DNA of 64,000 nt. Source: a virus. The position numbers and the translations under genes are program-made. The notes beneath the pieces are model-generated. The model had not been told where the DNA came from. It worked only from the letters and a program-made list of their open reading frames with translations, and made no database searches. Positions 37,314 through 46,528 of the stretch are shown here, piece after piece. How positions within the stretch are numbered: position 1 is the first letter of the stretch; each line of letters begins with the position of its first letter. The stretch spans positions 62,001 through 126,000 of IMG/VR virus record IMGVR_UViG_3300029787_000001; one strand, written 5' to 3'.

Positions 37314-37597
37314 ATGATGAATTTGACGACTTGATGGATGAGGCAATTCAGAACATAAGAAACGATCGCGATACCGCGAAAGAGTTTTTGAATGAGCTTG
37401 CTAATCAGATCGCTCAAAACGCAGAAAACAACAGAGCCCTCTCCCCCGTAGCTGCTAAACACATTGAAACGATGCAGCGCTCAAACGAGCAACTGGTGAA
37501 GGTTCTCACCCTCAAGCAAAAGGAGAGAACCAAGGATGTTGGCTTGTCTGAAGAAGACAAAGCCAGCCTCTTTGATATGATTCAAGGAGAGGCATAG
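37310..37597 (+). CDS. Small helical protein, unknown function
   Basis: The protein has 95 residues from ATG 37310 (ATGA overlap with the sigma gene). It is nearly all helix and acidic: DEFDDLMDEAIQNIRNDRDTAKEFLNELANQIAQN, then HIETMQRSNEQLVKVLTLKQKERTK. The segment spacing suits a coiled coil. It could be a small terminase-like or sigma-associated factor, but no defining motif is seen. Its stop overlaps the GTG of the peptidase gene by one base. Confidence 0.75.
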   Translation: MNDEFDDLMDEAIQNIRNDRDTAKEFLNELANQIAQNAENNRALSPVAAKHIETMQRSNEQLVKVLTLKQKERTKDVGLSEEDKASLFDMIQGEA

Positions 37598-38766
37598 TGG
37601 CTAAGAAGACTTATCTTGACTTCTCCCTCTTTGATGAAGTTGGCGATGCGATGGATCTCTTCGGAAATCTTATTCGCAATTCTTTTGAGTATGATTCATT
37701 CTCTGGGAAAGATGAATTCCCCGCAATCGTATTAACACCACCAGTTCCGATGGATGTAAGCCAGATTGCTGCATTTTTGCCGAAAGAAGACAATGACGAT
37801 TCAGAAGATAAGATTCCCAAGTTCACGTTCAAAGCTAGAATAATTGGACCCAATTCACCACACCAGTTTTTGCCTGATCCTTGTGATCAGCAGGTTTTGA
37901 AGGATCTGAAACAACAACAAAATGCTCAAGACATTTTTGATATGCACACGACCGTTATAGCGATAGGTGCAACAGAAAAACCAAGCCTTGGCGACATTGT
38001 TACAATAAAGCTTGACGGGGGCACCTTTTCTTACAACTTGCAAACAGCTACGTTTGTTAGACTTGTTACTTCTGAGGAAGGAGCCATTAAGAACCTTTTG
38101 GCTTCACAGAAAAACGAGTGCAAAGCTGGACTAGATAGTCTTTTTGGTTCTGGCTTTATGGGCGTCAGCATAGGCGACAACCTAACAGACAGAGGAGTCT
38201 CTTACACCCAACACTTTGACGAAACTGCTCAACGATTGCTGAGACCAGCAGCGGGAACAATTAGAAGTCAATTTGGAATGAGAATACACCCAATAGAAAA
38301 AATACCTAAAGACCATCTTGGGGTTGACATCGCAAATGCGGAAGGCACACCTATTTTGGCTGCCCTTGCAGGCAAAGTTGTTAGTACGAAAACTGGTTGT
38401 AAAAAAGGTGATGGCGGCTGCGGCGACAAAGGCGGCGGTAATGCAATAAGATTGCAACATTCTGACGGCTCTACAACAAGGTATCTTCACCTGCTAGAAG
38501 TGCTTGTGAAAAAGGATCAGCAGGTTAAAAAGGGGCATACAATAGGGCTAATGGGAACTACTGGCGGCAGCACTGGTCCACATTTACATTTTGAATTTAA
38601 AAAAGGTAAGCTCTTGAATCCAGAGTGGCATTTTGAACAAAATTTTGACGATAGCAAAGAAAAGAAAAGAATTGAAAAACAAACTAGTATCCTACAAGCT
38701 GAGAAAACAGAAGTTTCGGAACCGCAAGAAACAGAAGAAGCAACGAAAGAAGGAGAACAGATTTAA
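37597..38766 (+). CDS. Virion M23-type peptidoglycan endopeptidase
   Basis: The protein has 389 residues from GTG 37597. Residues about 1-190 are a structural domain (FDEVGDAMDLFGNLIRNSFEY, FTFKARIIGPNSPHQFLPDPC). Residues about 220-350 are LytM/M23: MRIHPIEKIPKDHLGVDIA with the H-x-x-x-D zinc site, and GSTGPHLHFEFKKG with H-x-H. Together these give the metal ligands of the peptidase that cuts peptide cross-links in the cell wall. The C-terminal 40 residues are Glu/Lys-rich. The position among baseplate genes suggests a tail-tip enzyme, like T4 gp5 in role but of another enzyme class. Confidence 0.9.
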   Translation: MAKKTYLDFSLFDEVGDAMDLFGNLIRNSFEYDSFSGKDEFPAIVLTPPVPMDVSQIAAFLPKEDNDDSEDKIPKFTFKARIIGPNSPHQFLPDPCDQQVLKDLKQQQNAQDIFDMHTTVIAIGATEKPSLGDIVTIKLDGGTFSYNLQTATFVRLVTSEEGAIKNLLASQKNECKAGLDSLFGSGFMGVSIGDNLTDRGVSYTQHFDETAQRLLRPAAGTIRSQFGMRIHPIEKIPKDHLGVDIANAEGTPILAALAGKVVSTKTGCKKGDGGCGDKGGGNAIRLQHSDGSTTRYLHLLEVLVKKDQQVKKGHTIGLMGTTGGSTGPHLHFEFKKGKLLNPEWHFEQNFDDSKEKKRIEKQTSILQAEKTEVSEPQETEEATKEGEQI

Positions 38767-39791
38767 TGCCTAGTTCAAAAAAAATAAAGATCTTCAATGA
38801 TGATAAACTTGATAAAAGCAAGAAAAGAATCTTCAAGAGAGCACAGGAGCTAAATGAATCTGTCTTAGGTTTAGATGGCTCAAATCCCACAGCACAGCCT
38901 CTAAATACAAGTGGTGTGTTTGGTGGAGAAACCTATGAGCCAAAGGTAAGGTTTAACTTTGCGCCAAGCGAAAAAGGAATTGATAATGGCAATGCTTACA
39001 TCACATTGGGCAAAGATCGTCCCTCCGGTAAAGCTTCTGGACTTGGTGGTCAAGGCGCAACAGGCGCAAATGCAATTGACATAGTTGTGGGGCGGCTATC
39101 GTCCGCTCTCACGCCCGATGGCACTTATGCAGACAATAGTTTTTCAGCAGACGCTGCTAGAGTCTACATAAGCCAACTTACCAACATAGATTTTAACTTT
39201 GGCATCGATCCGGGTAAGTCTGGCTACATGGAAGGTCGCTCTGGAATTGGAATAAAAGCCGATGGTGTTCGTGTTATTGGTCGAGAGGGTGTAAAAATCG
39301 TCACAGGTCGCTCAAATAATGCCACAGGCTTCGGAATGAAAGGTGAGACCAACTCTCTCGGCGGCAAGATTTCACAACCTGCACCCTTAATTGAATTAAT
39401 CGCGGGAAACAACACAGAGCCGACTTTTGAAATTGGTGGCTTGTTTAACGGTGCCACAAGAATAGACAAAATTCAGGGTGTTGCCATGGGGCAGAACACC
39501 ACTGAGGCATTAAGAGGATTGTCAGACTTGATGACAGACATGTTGAGCTTAGTGAAGATAAAGTTTAATGCCCAGTTTGGATTTAACACAGCATTAAGCT
39601 TGGCAGCTTCATTACCTGCGCCCTTGGCTGGTCCTGCTACTGCTGCCGCATACGCTGTCTATAACGGCGCGCACCTAAAGAGCAATTACAACATGTACCA
39701 ATTATTCATCGATAAAGCTGTTTGGGATGTAAATTATCTACAGCCTTATGGTAAGCGCTACATCGAAAGCAGAAACGTCAAGACAACCTAA
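38766..39791 (+). CDS. Presumed tail/baseplate structural protein
   Basis: The protein has 341 residues from ATG 38766, overlapping the peptidase stop. After a basic start (SSKKIKIFNDDKLDKSKKRI) there is a glycine-rich beta region (GLGGQGATGANAIDIVVGRLSS, GRSGIGIKADGVRVIGREGVKIVTG) like tail spike/needle repeats, then a helical, hydrophobic part (FNTALSLAASLPAPLAGPATAAAYAVY). It may be a membrane-penetrating or hub protein; no family is recognised. It sits between the M23 peptidase and the 2,100-residue protein. Confidence 0.78.
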   Translation: MPSSKKIKIFNDDKLDKSKKRIFKRAQELNESVLGLDGSNPTAQPLNTSGVFGGETYEPKVRFNFAPSEKGIDNGNAYITLGKDRPSGKASGLGGQGATGANAIDIVVGRLSSALTPDGTYADNSFSADAARVYISQLTNIDFNFGIDPGKSGYMEGRSGIGIKADGVRVIGREGVKIVTGRSNNATGFGMKGETNSLGGKISQPAPLIELIAGNNTEPTFEIGGLFNGATRIDKIQGVAMGQNTTEALRGLSDLMTDMLSLVKIKFNAQFGFNTALSLAASLPAPLAGPATAAAYAVYNGAHLKSNYNMYQLFIDKAVWDVNYLQPYGKRYIESRNVKTT

Positions 39792-39811
39792 TTATTGGGA
39801 TAGGAAGATCA

Positions 39812-42800
39812 ATGGCTCAATCAAAATTCTTAAAGCACCAAGACAAAAATGGTGACTTACTTATAGACAAATGCGAGGTAGAACTACCGGGAACGGAAGA
39901 GAAAGTTTGCCTCGATTGTGTTCCCAAACCAAATGCAGTATTGACAGATTGGCGAGGTTTAAGCATAGATACACCACGCTTAAATGAGCGGACTTGCAAC
40001 TATGAAGTGGCTGTCACAACAAGATTCCTAACTACTGGCGGGGAGAATGCCCCAAGCCCAGAAGAAGCTAAGGCAGCTTTAGACGAGAAGTATAAAGACT
40101 ATAGAGATGAAGCCATCAACTCTCTGCTGGACAACTATAGCAAAGATGACGGCATTGGCTCATTTACCATAATGAGAGAAGCCATTGTTTATGAAGATTG
40201 GGATTTAGAGGCAAGACCGAACTCAAGACTCAAGCTTCTTTATTCCGTCCCCTTTGAAATTTTAGAAGGCTTGGAGGAAGCGGACGAAGACAACGAAGAT
40301 GATGTAGAAAACGGTCCTATAAGTGTTTCCTTCCTGGCGTCAGAGCTTGTTCAGATGAACATAAGAGTAAGAAAAGGTCTAAACCTTTACTCTCGTTACG
40401 CCAAAGTTTCGCAAGTGCTTGACGATGAGACTTTAGTCTATGCTGATAACAACAAGCCATTTGACCCAGGAGTCTATGGTGATCTTGGGTTCTCAAGAGC
40501 CTCTCTTATGTCGCGTGTTGTTATTGAACTAGATCAGTTCTTAGTCGCCCGTGGCTATAACCTCCCCAGCGTCGGTGCTGGAATATTTAAAGATAGGGTG
40601 GTCAAGCTAAAGTTTAATTTTACAACCGAGAGAAAATTAAAGAAACTTTCCATTTTTACTGCTGGATGTCGGGAGAAGCCTATCGTCTTTAAAGGACGCA
40701 AGATCTCTGCTCTTAATAGAAAAGAGTCATTCAAAGATAAGACAGCGATGGGTTACCTTGCGAATCTACGCAACATGGACACAGGTTTAACAGCCAGACA
40801 GCCAGATCCTTTTGTAAAGTTTTTAAAAGATTACACATACCCACAGATCGATGTGATTAACTCCACGGTCTTGGTGAACACTCAAGCCCAGCAAACTGCT
40901 GCTTCCTGTGTGGGTGACGCGCTTGCCAATGAGGGCAAACAGATAGGTCAAGACATTCTTGATGAAGTTTTAAACATTGCTGATGTCCTCGCTTACCAGT
41001 TTCACAAGAACATTTGCAAGAGATCAGAAGAAGAGCGCAGAAAAGAAGCAGTTGCCATGGGTGAAAGCTTTGACCCAGACCTACCCATTGACAATTATTT
41101 GCCTGTTGGCAAAAACAATCCGCTTGCTATTATGGCGAAAAACCAAGCCTTCAGGCAGCTTGAGACAAATGATAATGTTTTTGTAAGAATGTGCGGAGAG
41201 ATGCTACAAGGTAAAGAATTAGATCTCTCAATCGATGTTCGTAGCTTGTACAATGGCGTTTTCGATCCGATGAAGATCTGCGGGCTTCTTGACTTTATGA
41301 TCGAAGCAATTCAGTGTCTATTCAAGGGGCTTACGCTTGAGCAGGCGCTAGCAAGAGCAATTCAGGCAGCCCTCAAGGCGATGTCGGTAGAAAACTTTGG
41401 TGTTCTATTCGTTGGTCTTCCGGCTGAAAAGCAAGCAGAGCTAGATGCACTTGTAAAGCAGAAACTGGAATCAGGTAATCTTTTTGGAGAGCAAACCAAC
41501 GCAGAGCTACTTTCAGATGCCACAGCACCATCATCAACTCGCCCCGGAGCAGAAGGTTCCGGCGCCCCATTGTTTGGAGAAATAAACATAGTCTATCCTT
41601 GGGAAGACGAAGATTACATTGATCGCGAAAGAGAAAGGATGGTCCCAGGTCCTTATGAGGGAAGCACTCCGTCAAACAGATTTGTCCAGCCCCCCGGAGG
41701 CTCTGTAATTCGCAGATCATTAGGAAAAGAATACGACAACCCAGAAGCCCTATCTGGTCCGCAGACCCCATTTGCAGATGCAGTTGGAGCAGTTCAAACA
41801 GAAGCTAAACAGAAGCTAAGCCCAGACCAGATAATGGAAGCCTATTTACTGGCTATTATTGAAGTCTACACGGATAATCTACTTGGTCTGGTTGACCTTC
41901 TAAACAAATTCCCAGGCGCAGAAATAATCTCTAAGGTGATAGCCCTATTCGACTGTCCGCGCCCACCGTTATTCACACCAAGCGTAATGGATTTCTTAAA
42001 GGACATTGAGCTTCCTTTCTGTAGAAACATGAATGACATAACGCTCCCGATGATAAATAATCCTTTTGCTGTTCTGAACCTTGACATCCTGAAGCTTTTA
42101 GCAGACGCTGCCAAGATAGCGATTCAGCAGGTGATTGTATCAGTCCTAATAAAGCTCATGATAAAAGTTTGTGAAATTATTGGCAGTGCAATTTGCAAAG
42201 CCCTTGAAGCAGCAGGCTCAATTGTAGCAGGGCTACCAGAAATTCTTACAGGCAGGAACACTGTCAAAGACATTTTACGAGAGTCTATCTGCGGTCCTAC
42301 AGCCGATGAAGATGCATTAGACGATACAGTCGTGGACATGTATTCTCTCCTTGCCGGTGCTGGTCCCGAGATGGCTAATAGAGATCGAGTCTTGGCATTC
42401 AATGAAGCCGTCGCCTCATCAGTCACAAGAAGAGAGTTGATAGAGGCATCTATAGGTGAGCCGTCTGAGTCGTTCTTGTCTCTTGTGGACAACTTGGTAG
42501 AATTTGAATTCCCTGAGTTCCGAGGAGCATTTGCAAACAGAAGCGACATCGGAAATTTCTTTAGAAACTTTGGCAATCTGCTTCCAGCAGAGTTCCGAGA
42601 TCAATCACAGCAATTCTTGGATTCTTTGGATGAAGATGACGAACTGCCAGCAAACCCAAGCCTTTGTGCTTCACCGGAGCAAATAGAAGAGTTTTGTTCT
42701 TTGAGGTCACAGATTCTTGACGGAAGAGCATCACCAGAACAGATTGCCCAACTATGTCGCCCCGGAGCAGAATTTGGAGACATTGCTGACATTATCCAGC

Positions 42801-45800
42801 AAGGAATCCCCAACACACTTTTGGACGCATTGCCGCCGATTGTTTCAGATCCTGGCTGTAGCAACGGTCTGTTCCCTTATGAGACGGAAGAACAGGTCGC
42901 CGTTACAGCAAAAGCGCTAGGCGCTGGAATGGATCAATTGAAGGTTGCCTTCTCTTACGACATGCTTGGCAACGGACCCGGCGAGAGAAATTATGGTTTG
43001 ATGAACATGGCTTTGTCCGACACACTCGGCAGACCCTACACAGCCCACCAGAGAAAAGTCTTCAACGATCCAGGCAGGCAGCAGTACGTTGATTTCCACG
43101 TTGCAGGCGTAGCCCTCGACGAAGACGAAGCCGATGGAATTGTGGACAATTACGCTCTACTGGGGAGGCAAAAAGGCGCCTATCCGGTCTACATCGCGGA
43201 GTGGATGACAGAAAACGGGGCACTTACAACCCCTCCAGAAATCAACAACAGCGTTCAGAGAGATCAAAGAACAGTCAAGTCGTTTGAAGATCTAAAGATA
43301 AAGAAGCGCTCAACCCCACTTGAACTGCCTAATTACGGCTACAGAGTGAATTATGAAGTAGACTATGAGAACGAGCAGGTTACCTTTGTCGAGAAGCAAA
43401 GAAAAGCAGATCCAGACATTAGTGTTGGTTTTGCAAGCAATCCAGATAATGATTTATTTTTTGGCTATGGGCTTGAAATAGGTCTTTATGTTGCAGATCT
43501 TAATAACCAAAGAAACATTCCTGCTGACAACGCAAGACTAAAGGTAACAGAAAAATTTACTATCAAGGGAGAGGGCTTTGACGACTCAGAATTTGATCAA
43601 GTTACATATGAATTCTTGGCGAAAGATAACACGCTTGATGTAGTTTCAGATGATACTTTGAACGAGTATCCAAGGTTTTTGCAATCATTAGACACAGTTG
43701 GCGGTACTTCACCCCCCATAGTCTTGATGTCTGAGATGCTGGGTGTTTCTGACAGTGCGGCAACCTTTTATTGGAATACAACATCGGAAGCACTTTACGA
43801 CCAGATGTTCTCAACTATTATGTCCACAGACAATAAGGCGTTTAACTACGGCGCCGAGTTCGATGACCTAACGGAATCTGACGCAGACTATCTTTATCCG
43901 GGCGAAGATGTGCTCTACTCAGAACGAGAGATAGAAGACGAAGACGGCAGAAGAAGAAAAATAAACAACAAAGATGCCATCCTTGGTCAAAGCAGAGATC
44001 AGCTAAACAATGGCGATAAAGCCAGAGTTATTTATCTTGACCCTGCAACCTTTGGTGGGACTTACTTAAACCCTCCTGTCTATGTGCGCCCCACAAAGAA
44101 TACAGGCTGGCTTGGTCTTGTAGACACATTGTTCCCAGAACTCAGTCCGTGCAAGCCACAGAGAACAGAGGTCATAGACTTCAAGGAAATAGAATCACAG
44201 ATGATGAAGTCTTATTCTGGACTGTCTGAGGATGAGAGGCTGTCAGGAGATCCTGATTGTGTAACAGAAGTTCCGTATAACAGAATTCTAAGTCGCCAAG
44301 GAAAAGCAGGCGTACAGTCTGTTATAAGCGCTGCTTGTAGAATTCATTCAACACTACACTTCATAAAGTCAATCGCAACATTCTCTAAATTCAAGCCAGA
44401 CTTTAACAGCAACTTCAGCGATCTTTACGCATCGTTCATAGTAGAAGAAATGGAGAAGGGGTTCAAAGATGCCCAACAAAGCGAGTTCTTCGAGTTGTTC
44501 AATCCATTCAAAGATGAAGAGTTTTGGTATGCTTTCCTAGAGCAATCGGTCCAAACCTACGGAAGACTATTGGATGAAGGCGAGATTATCGACCCTCCCG
44601 AGGATGTTATCCAGGCTTTGATTAGGCTCAACAACATTCAGGAGCGCTACAACTATCCAGATCGCAAAGATCTGAAAGAAGCAAAGAAAAACGACGAAGT
44701 AACAATCTTCAAGACACTTAAAAACTACCGGAATGAAGACGCCCTAGGTGTCGTAAAAGAAACAGAAGACATAGCTAAGATGGTCCTCAAAGAGTTCGTC
44801 AAGAAAGAACTATCAGAGGTTGCGAATTCTTTTGAGACCTCAATGAAAAGAAATGATTTTATTGATGATTCTTACGCGACCAACATCTATTACTACATTC
44901 TCCACGGCGCCAGTGGCTTAACCGCCGGTAGTCAGCTAAACTTACTTGGGGAACTAAAGGAAGGCGTTGCTGACTCTAGCGATGTACTACAGAGAAACTA
45001 CACCAATGGCGATGAGATGGCGCTTGAAGACGGCACCCCTTACATTGGTTACTACCACACTATGGACGAAGGAGATTTTCAGTCATTCATGACAGGCGAG
45101 AGGCATTCTGAAGATTCAGAAAGCTTGACACTATTTGCTAAAAACATAATTGTAAAAGCAGGAAGCCAAGGGATAGGAACAATAGGCACGGCTAATCCCG
45201 CCGGCACACAGCCATTTGGTATTCGTGCTTACTTAAAGACACCCTCAGGTGATGTAGATCCGTTTAACATCCCAGCATCAATAACTTCACAAGAAGGGAA
45301 CGTTTCAGACGTTTACCCTGGCACCTTGTCGCTTGTTTACGCTGGGCAGAAAACCAGAGATGACGACATGATTGCCCTCTCTGGAGAAGATGCCGGTCGT
45401 CCAGTCGTCGGGCTTCAGGGTGAACTTGGACTTCGCTATGGTCTTGAGTTCTACGCAAATGTTGGCGGCGGAATGAGGACGGTTACGAAGGTGGAAGTAG
45501 ATGTTCTCGATCTCCCTCTATCCAAGTTACAGCCGCTTGAGCCGAGCAGCAAAGAAATGCTTTGCCTAATCAATAACTTGTTGGATGATGACAAGTTTAA
45601 GTTGTTCATGCGTTACTGTTTGCCGCCATCCAAGATTCTATCAACAATCGCTATCTATAATGATCTAACCTTCTTACCGTCCATTGGCGAGAAAGTTGTA
45701 GATGGCGCAAGAAAGAATAGCAAAAAAAATCTCAAGCCGGGTAGACGGGCAGTGCCGAATGATGAGGGTACATCTCTTGACTTTGACCCCGCCTCCTCTC

Positions 45801-46114
45801 TTTCGGGCTGGTATCCCAAGAGCGAACGCCGTGCTTTTACACCATTCGTTTTAACTTGGGATGAGTGGGATCAAGTAACGATGAGAAGAACGAACTCTCA
45901 ACTTAAAAAAATGTTCAAGGAATACTATAACTCCCGTGAATTCGGTTCTACCGAAGAAGGAGACAGAGGAATTGTGGCTACGAACCTAAAGACCTTGAGA
46001 GAAAAGTTTAGACTAGCCCCTGGTAAAAGAATTTTGCCTTGGTGGCGCCGACGCAACTTAAGAAGCAATCCGTTCAATGCTGATGAACAACTGTGTGAAA
46101 ATAACGACGAATAA
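39812..46114 (+). CDS. Giant structural protein, 2,100 aa, presumed baseplate/tail
   Basis: ATG 39812 follows GGATAGGAAG. The N-terminus is Cys-containing with a calcium-loop-like DKNGDLLIDKCE. Residues about 766-815 (AAKIAIQQVIVSVLIKLMIKVCEIIGSAICKALE) are long hydrophobic amphipathic helices, unusual for a soluble baseplate part. The middle and C-terminal regions are mixed alpha/beta with acidic linkers. The end is basic (PWWRRRNLRSNPF). I recognise no domain. The place directly before gp25/gp6 and after the tail peptidase makes a central tail or baseplate role likely. The single intact frame of 6.3 kb shows strong selection. Confidence 0.85.
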   Translation: MAQSKFLKHQDKNGDLLIDKCEVELPGTEEKVCLDCVPKPNAVLTDWRGLSIDTPRLNERTCNYEVAVTTRFLTTGGENAPSPEEAKAALDEKYKDYRDEAINSLLDNYSKDDGIGSFTIMREAIVYEDWDLEARPNSRLKLLYSVPFEILEGLEEADEDNEDDVENGPISVSFLASELVQMNIRVRKGLNLYSRYAKVSQVLDDETLVYADNNKPFDPGVYGDLGFSRASLMSRVVIELDQFLVARGYNLPSVGAGIFKDRVVKLKFNFTTERKLKKLSIFTAGCREKPIVFKGRKISALNRKESFKDKTAMGYLANLRNMDTGLTARQPDPFVKFLKDYTYPQIDVINSTVLVNTQAQQTAASCVGDALANEGKQIGQDILDEVLNIADVLAYQFHKNICKRSEEERRKEAVAMGESFDPDLPIDNYLPVGKNNPLAIMAKNQAFRQLETNDNVFVRMCGEMLQGKELDLSIDVRSLYNGVFDPMKICGLLDFMIEAIQCLFKGLTLEQALARAIQAALKAMSVENFGVLFVGLPAEKQAELDALVKQKLESGNLFGEQTNAELLSDATAPSSTRPGAEGSGAPLFGEINIVYPWEDEDYIDRERERMVPGPYEGSTPSNRFVQPPGGSVIRRSLGKEYDNPEALSGPQTPFADAVGAVQTEAKQKLSPDQIMEAYLLAIIEVYTDNLLGLVDLLNKFPGAEIISKVIALFDCPRPPLFTPSVMDFLKDIELPFCRNMNDITLPMINNPFAVLNLDILKLLADAAKIAIQQVIVSVLIKLMIKVCEIIGSAICKALEAAGSIVAGLPEILTGRNTVKDILRESICGPTADEDALDDTVVDMYSLLAGAGPEMANRDRVLAFNEAVASSVTRRELIEASIGEPSESFLSLVDNLVEFEFPEFRGAFANRSDIGNFFRNFGNLLPAEFRDQSQQFLDSLDEDDELPANPSLCASPEQIEEFCSLRSQILDGRASPEQIAQLCRPGAEFGDIADIIQQGIPNTLLDALPPIVSDPGCSNGLFPYETEEQVAVTAKALGAGMDQLKVAFSYDMLGNGPGERNYGLMNMALSDTLGRPYTAHQRKVFNDPGRQQYVDFHVAGVALDEDEADGIVDNYALLGRQKGAYPVYIAEWMTENGALTTPPEINNSVQRDQRTVKSFEDLKIKKRSTPLELPNYGYRVNYEVDYENEQVTFVEKQRKADPDISVGFASNPDNDLFFGYGLEIGLYVADLNNQRNIPADNARLKVTEKFTIKGEGFDDSEFDQVTYEFLAKDNTLDVVSDDTLNEYPRFLQSLDTVGGTSPPIVLMSEMLGVSDSAATFYWNTTSEALYDQMFSTIMSTDNKAFNYGAEFDDLTESDADYLYPGEDVLYSEREIEDEDGRRRKINNKDAILGQSRDQLNNGDKARVIYLDPATFGGTYLNPPVYVRPTKNTGWLGLVDTLFPELSPCKPQRTEVIDFKEIESQMMKSYSGLSEDERLSGDPDCVTEVPYNRILSRQGKAGVQSVISAACRIHSTLHFIKSIATFSKFKPDFNSNFSDLYASFIVEEMEKGFKDAQQSEFFELFNPFKDEEFWYAFLEQSVQTYGRLLDEGEIIDPPEDVIQALIRLNNIQERYNYPDRKDLKEAKKNDEVTIFKTLKNYRNEDALGVVKETEDIAKMVLKEFVKKELSEVANSFETSMKRNDFIDDSYATNIYYYILHGASGLTAGSQLNLLGELKEGVADSSDVLQRNYTNGDEMALEDGTPYIGYYHTMDEGDFQSFMTGERHSEDSESLTLFAKNIIVKAGSQGIGTIGTANPAGTQPFGIRAYLKTPSGDVDPFNIPASITSQEGNVSDVYPGTLSLVYAGQKTRDDDMIALSGEDAGRPVVGLQGELGLRYGLEFYANVGGGMRTVTKVEVDVLDLPLSKLQPLEPSSKEMLCLINNLLDDDKFKLFMRYCLPPSKILSTIAIYNDLTFLPSIGEKVVDGARKNSKKNLKPGRRAVPNDEGTSLDFDPASSLSGWYPKSERRAFTPFVLTWDEWDQVTMRRTNSQLKKMFKEYYNSREFGSTEEGDRGIVATNLKTLREKFRLAPGKRILPWWRRRNLRSNPFNADEQLCENNDE

Positions 46115-46121
46115 CTAAATA
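46114..46121 (+). promoter_or_regulatory. Candidate phage late promoter
   Basis: ACTAAATA just after the giant gene's stop differs by two bases from the T4 late box TATAAATA and lies 25 bases before the gp25 start, in one of the few gaps of the structural block. A gp55-like sigma is encoded upstream. A single site is weak evidence. Confidence 0.3.
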
Positions 46122-46145
46122 GTAATAGAATCTGGAGGGAAATAG

Positions 46146-46514
46146 GTGGCTTCATACGCAGTTAGTTTACCGCTTACGCAAGATACAGCCGATGGCTACA
46201 CGATGATCAAGAGACTAAGGGCTCTTGTAAAGCAAAATATGAAAATGCTTATCTTAACCAACCCAGGCGAAAGAGTGATGGAGCCAGAGTATGGCGTAGG
46301 AATAAGGCAGTTTTTGTTTGAGAACTTCCAGTCTGATGTCTATGAGAGAATAGACAACAAGATAAGAGAACAAGTAGCTCGCTATATGCCTGCTGTTCAA
46401 ATCAGAAAGCTTCAGTTTGCTGGCTCTGATCCAGACACCAACACATTAGGGCTTTACTTGGAGTATTCTATCCCACAAATCGCAACAAGTGATTTGCTGG
46501 AAATCACTATTTAG
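46146..46514 (+). CDS. gp25: Baseplate wedge protein, gp25/GPW family
   Basis: The protein has 122 residues from GTG 46146, fixed by GGAGGG upstream. It has the full gp25 pattern: MIKRLRALVKQNMKMLILTNPGERVMEPEYGVGIRQFLFE, where N-P-G-E-R and P-x-Y-G-x-G are the conserved parts, then a helix (VYERIDNKIREQVARYMP) and strand pair. gp25 sits in the baseplate wedge at the start of the contractile sheath, so the phage has a contractile tail. Its length is standard. The call is secure. Confidence 0.95.
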   Translation: MASYAVSLPLTQDTADGYTMIKRLRALVKQNMKMLILTNPGERVMEPEYGVGIRQFLFENFQSDVYERIDNKIREQVARYMPAVQIRKLQFAGSDPDTNTLGLYLEYSIPQIATSDLLEITI

Positions 46515-46528
46515 TGTGAGGAACATTT

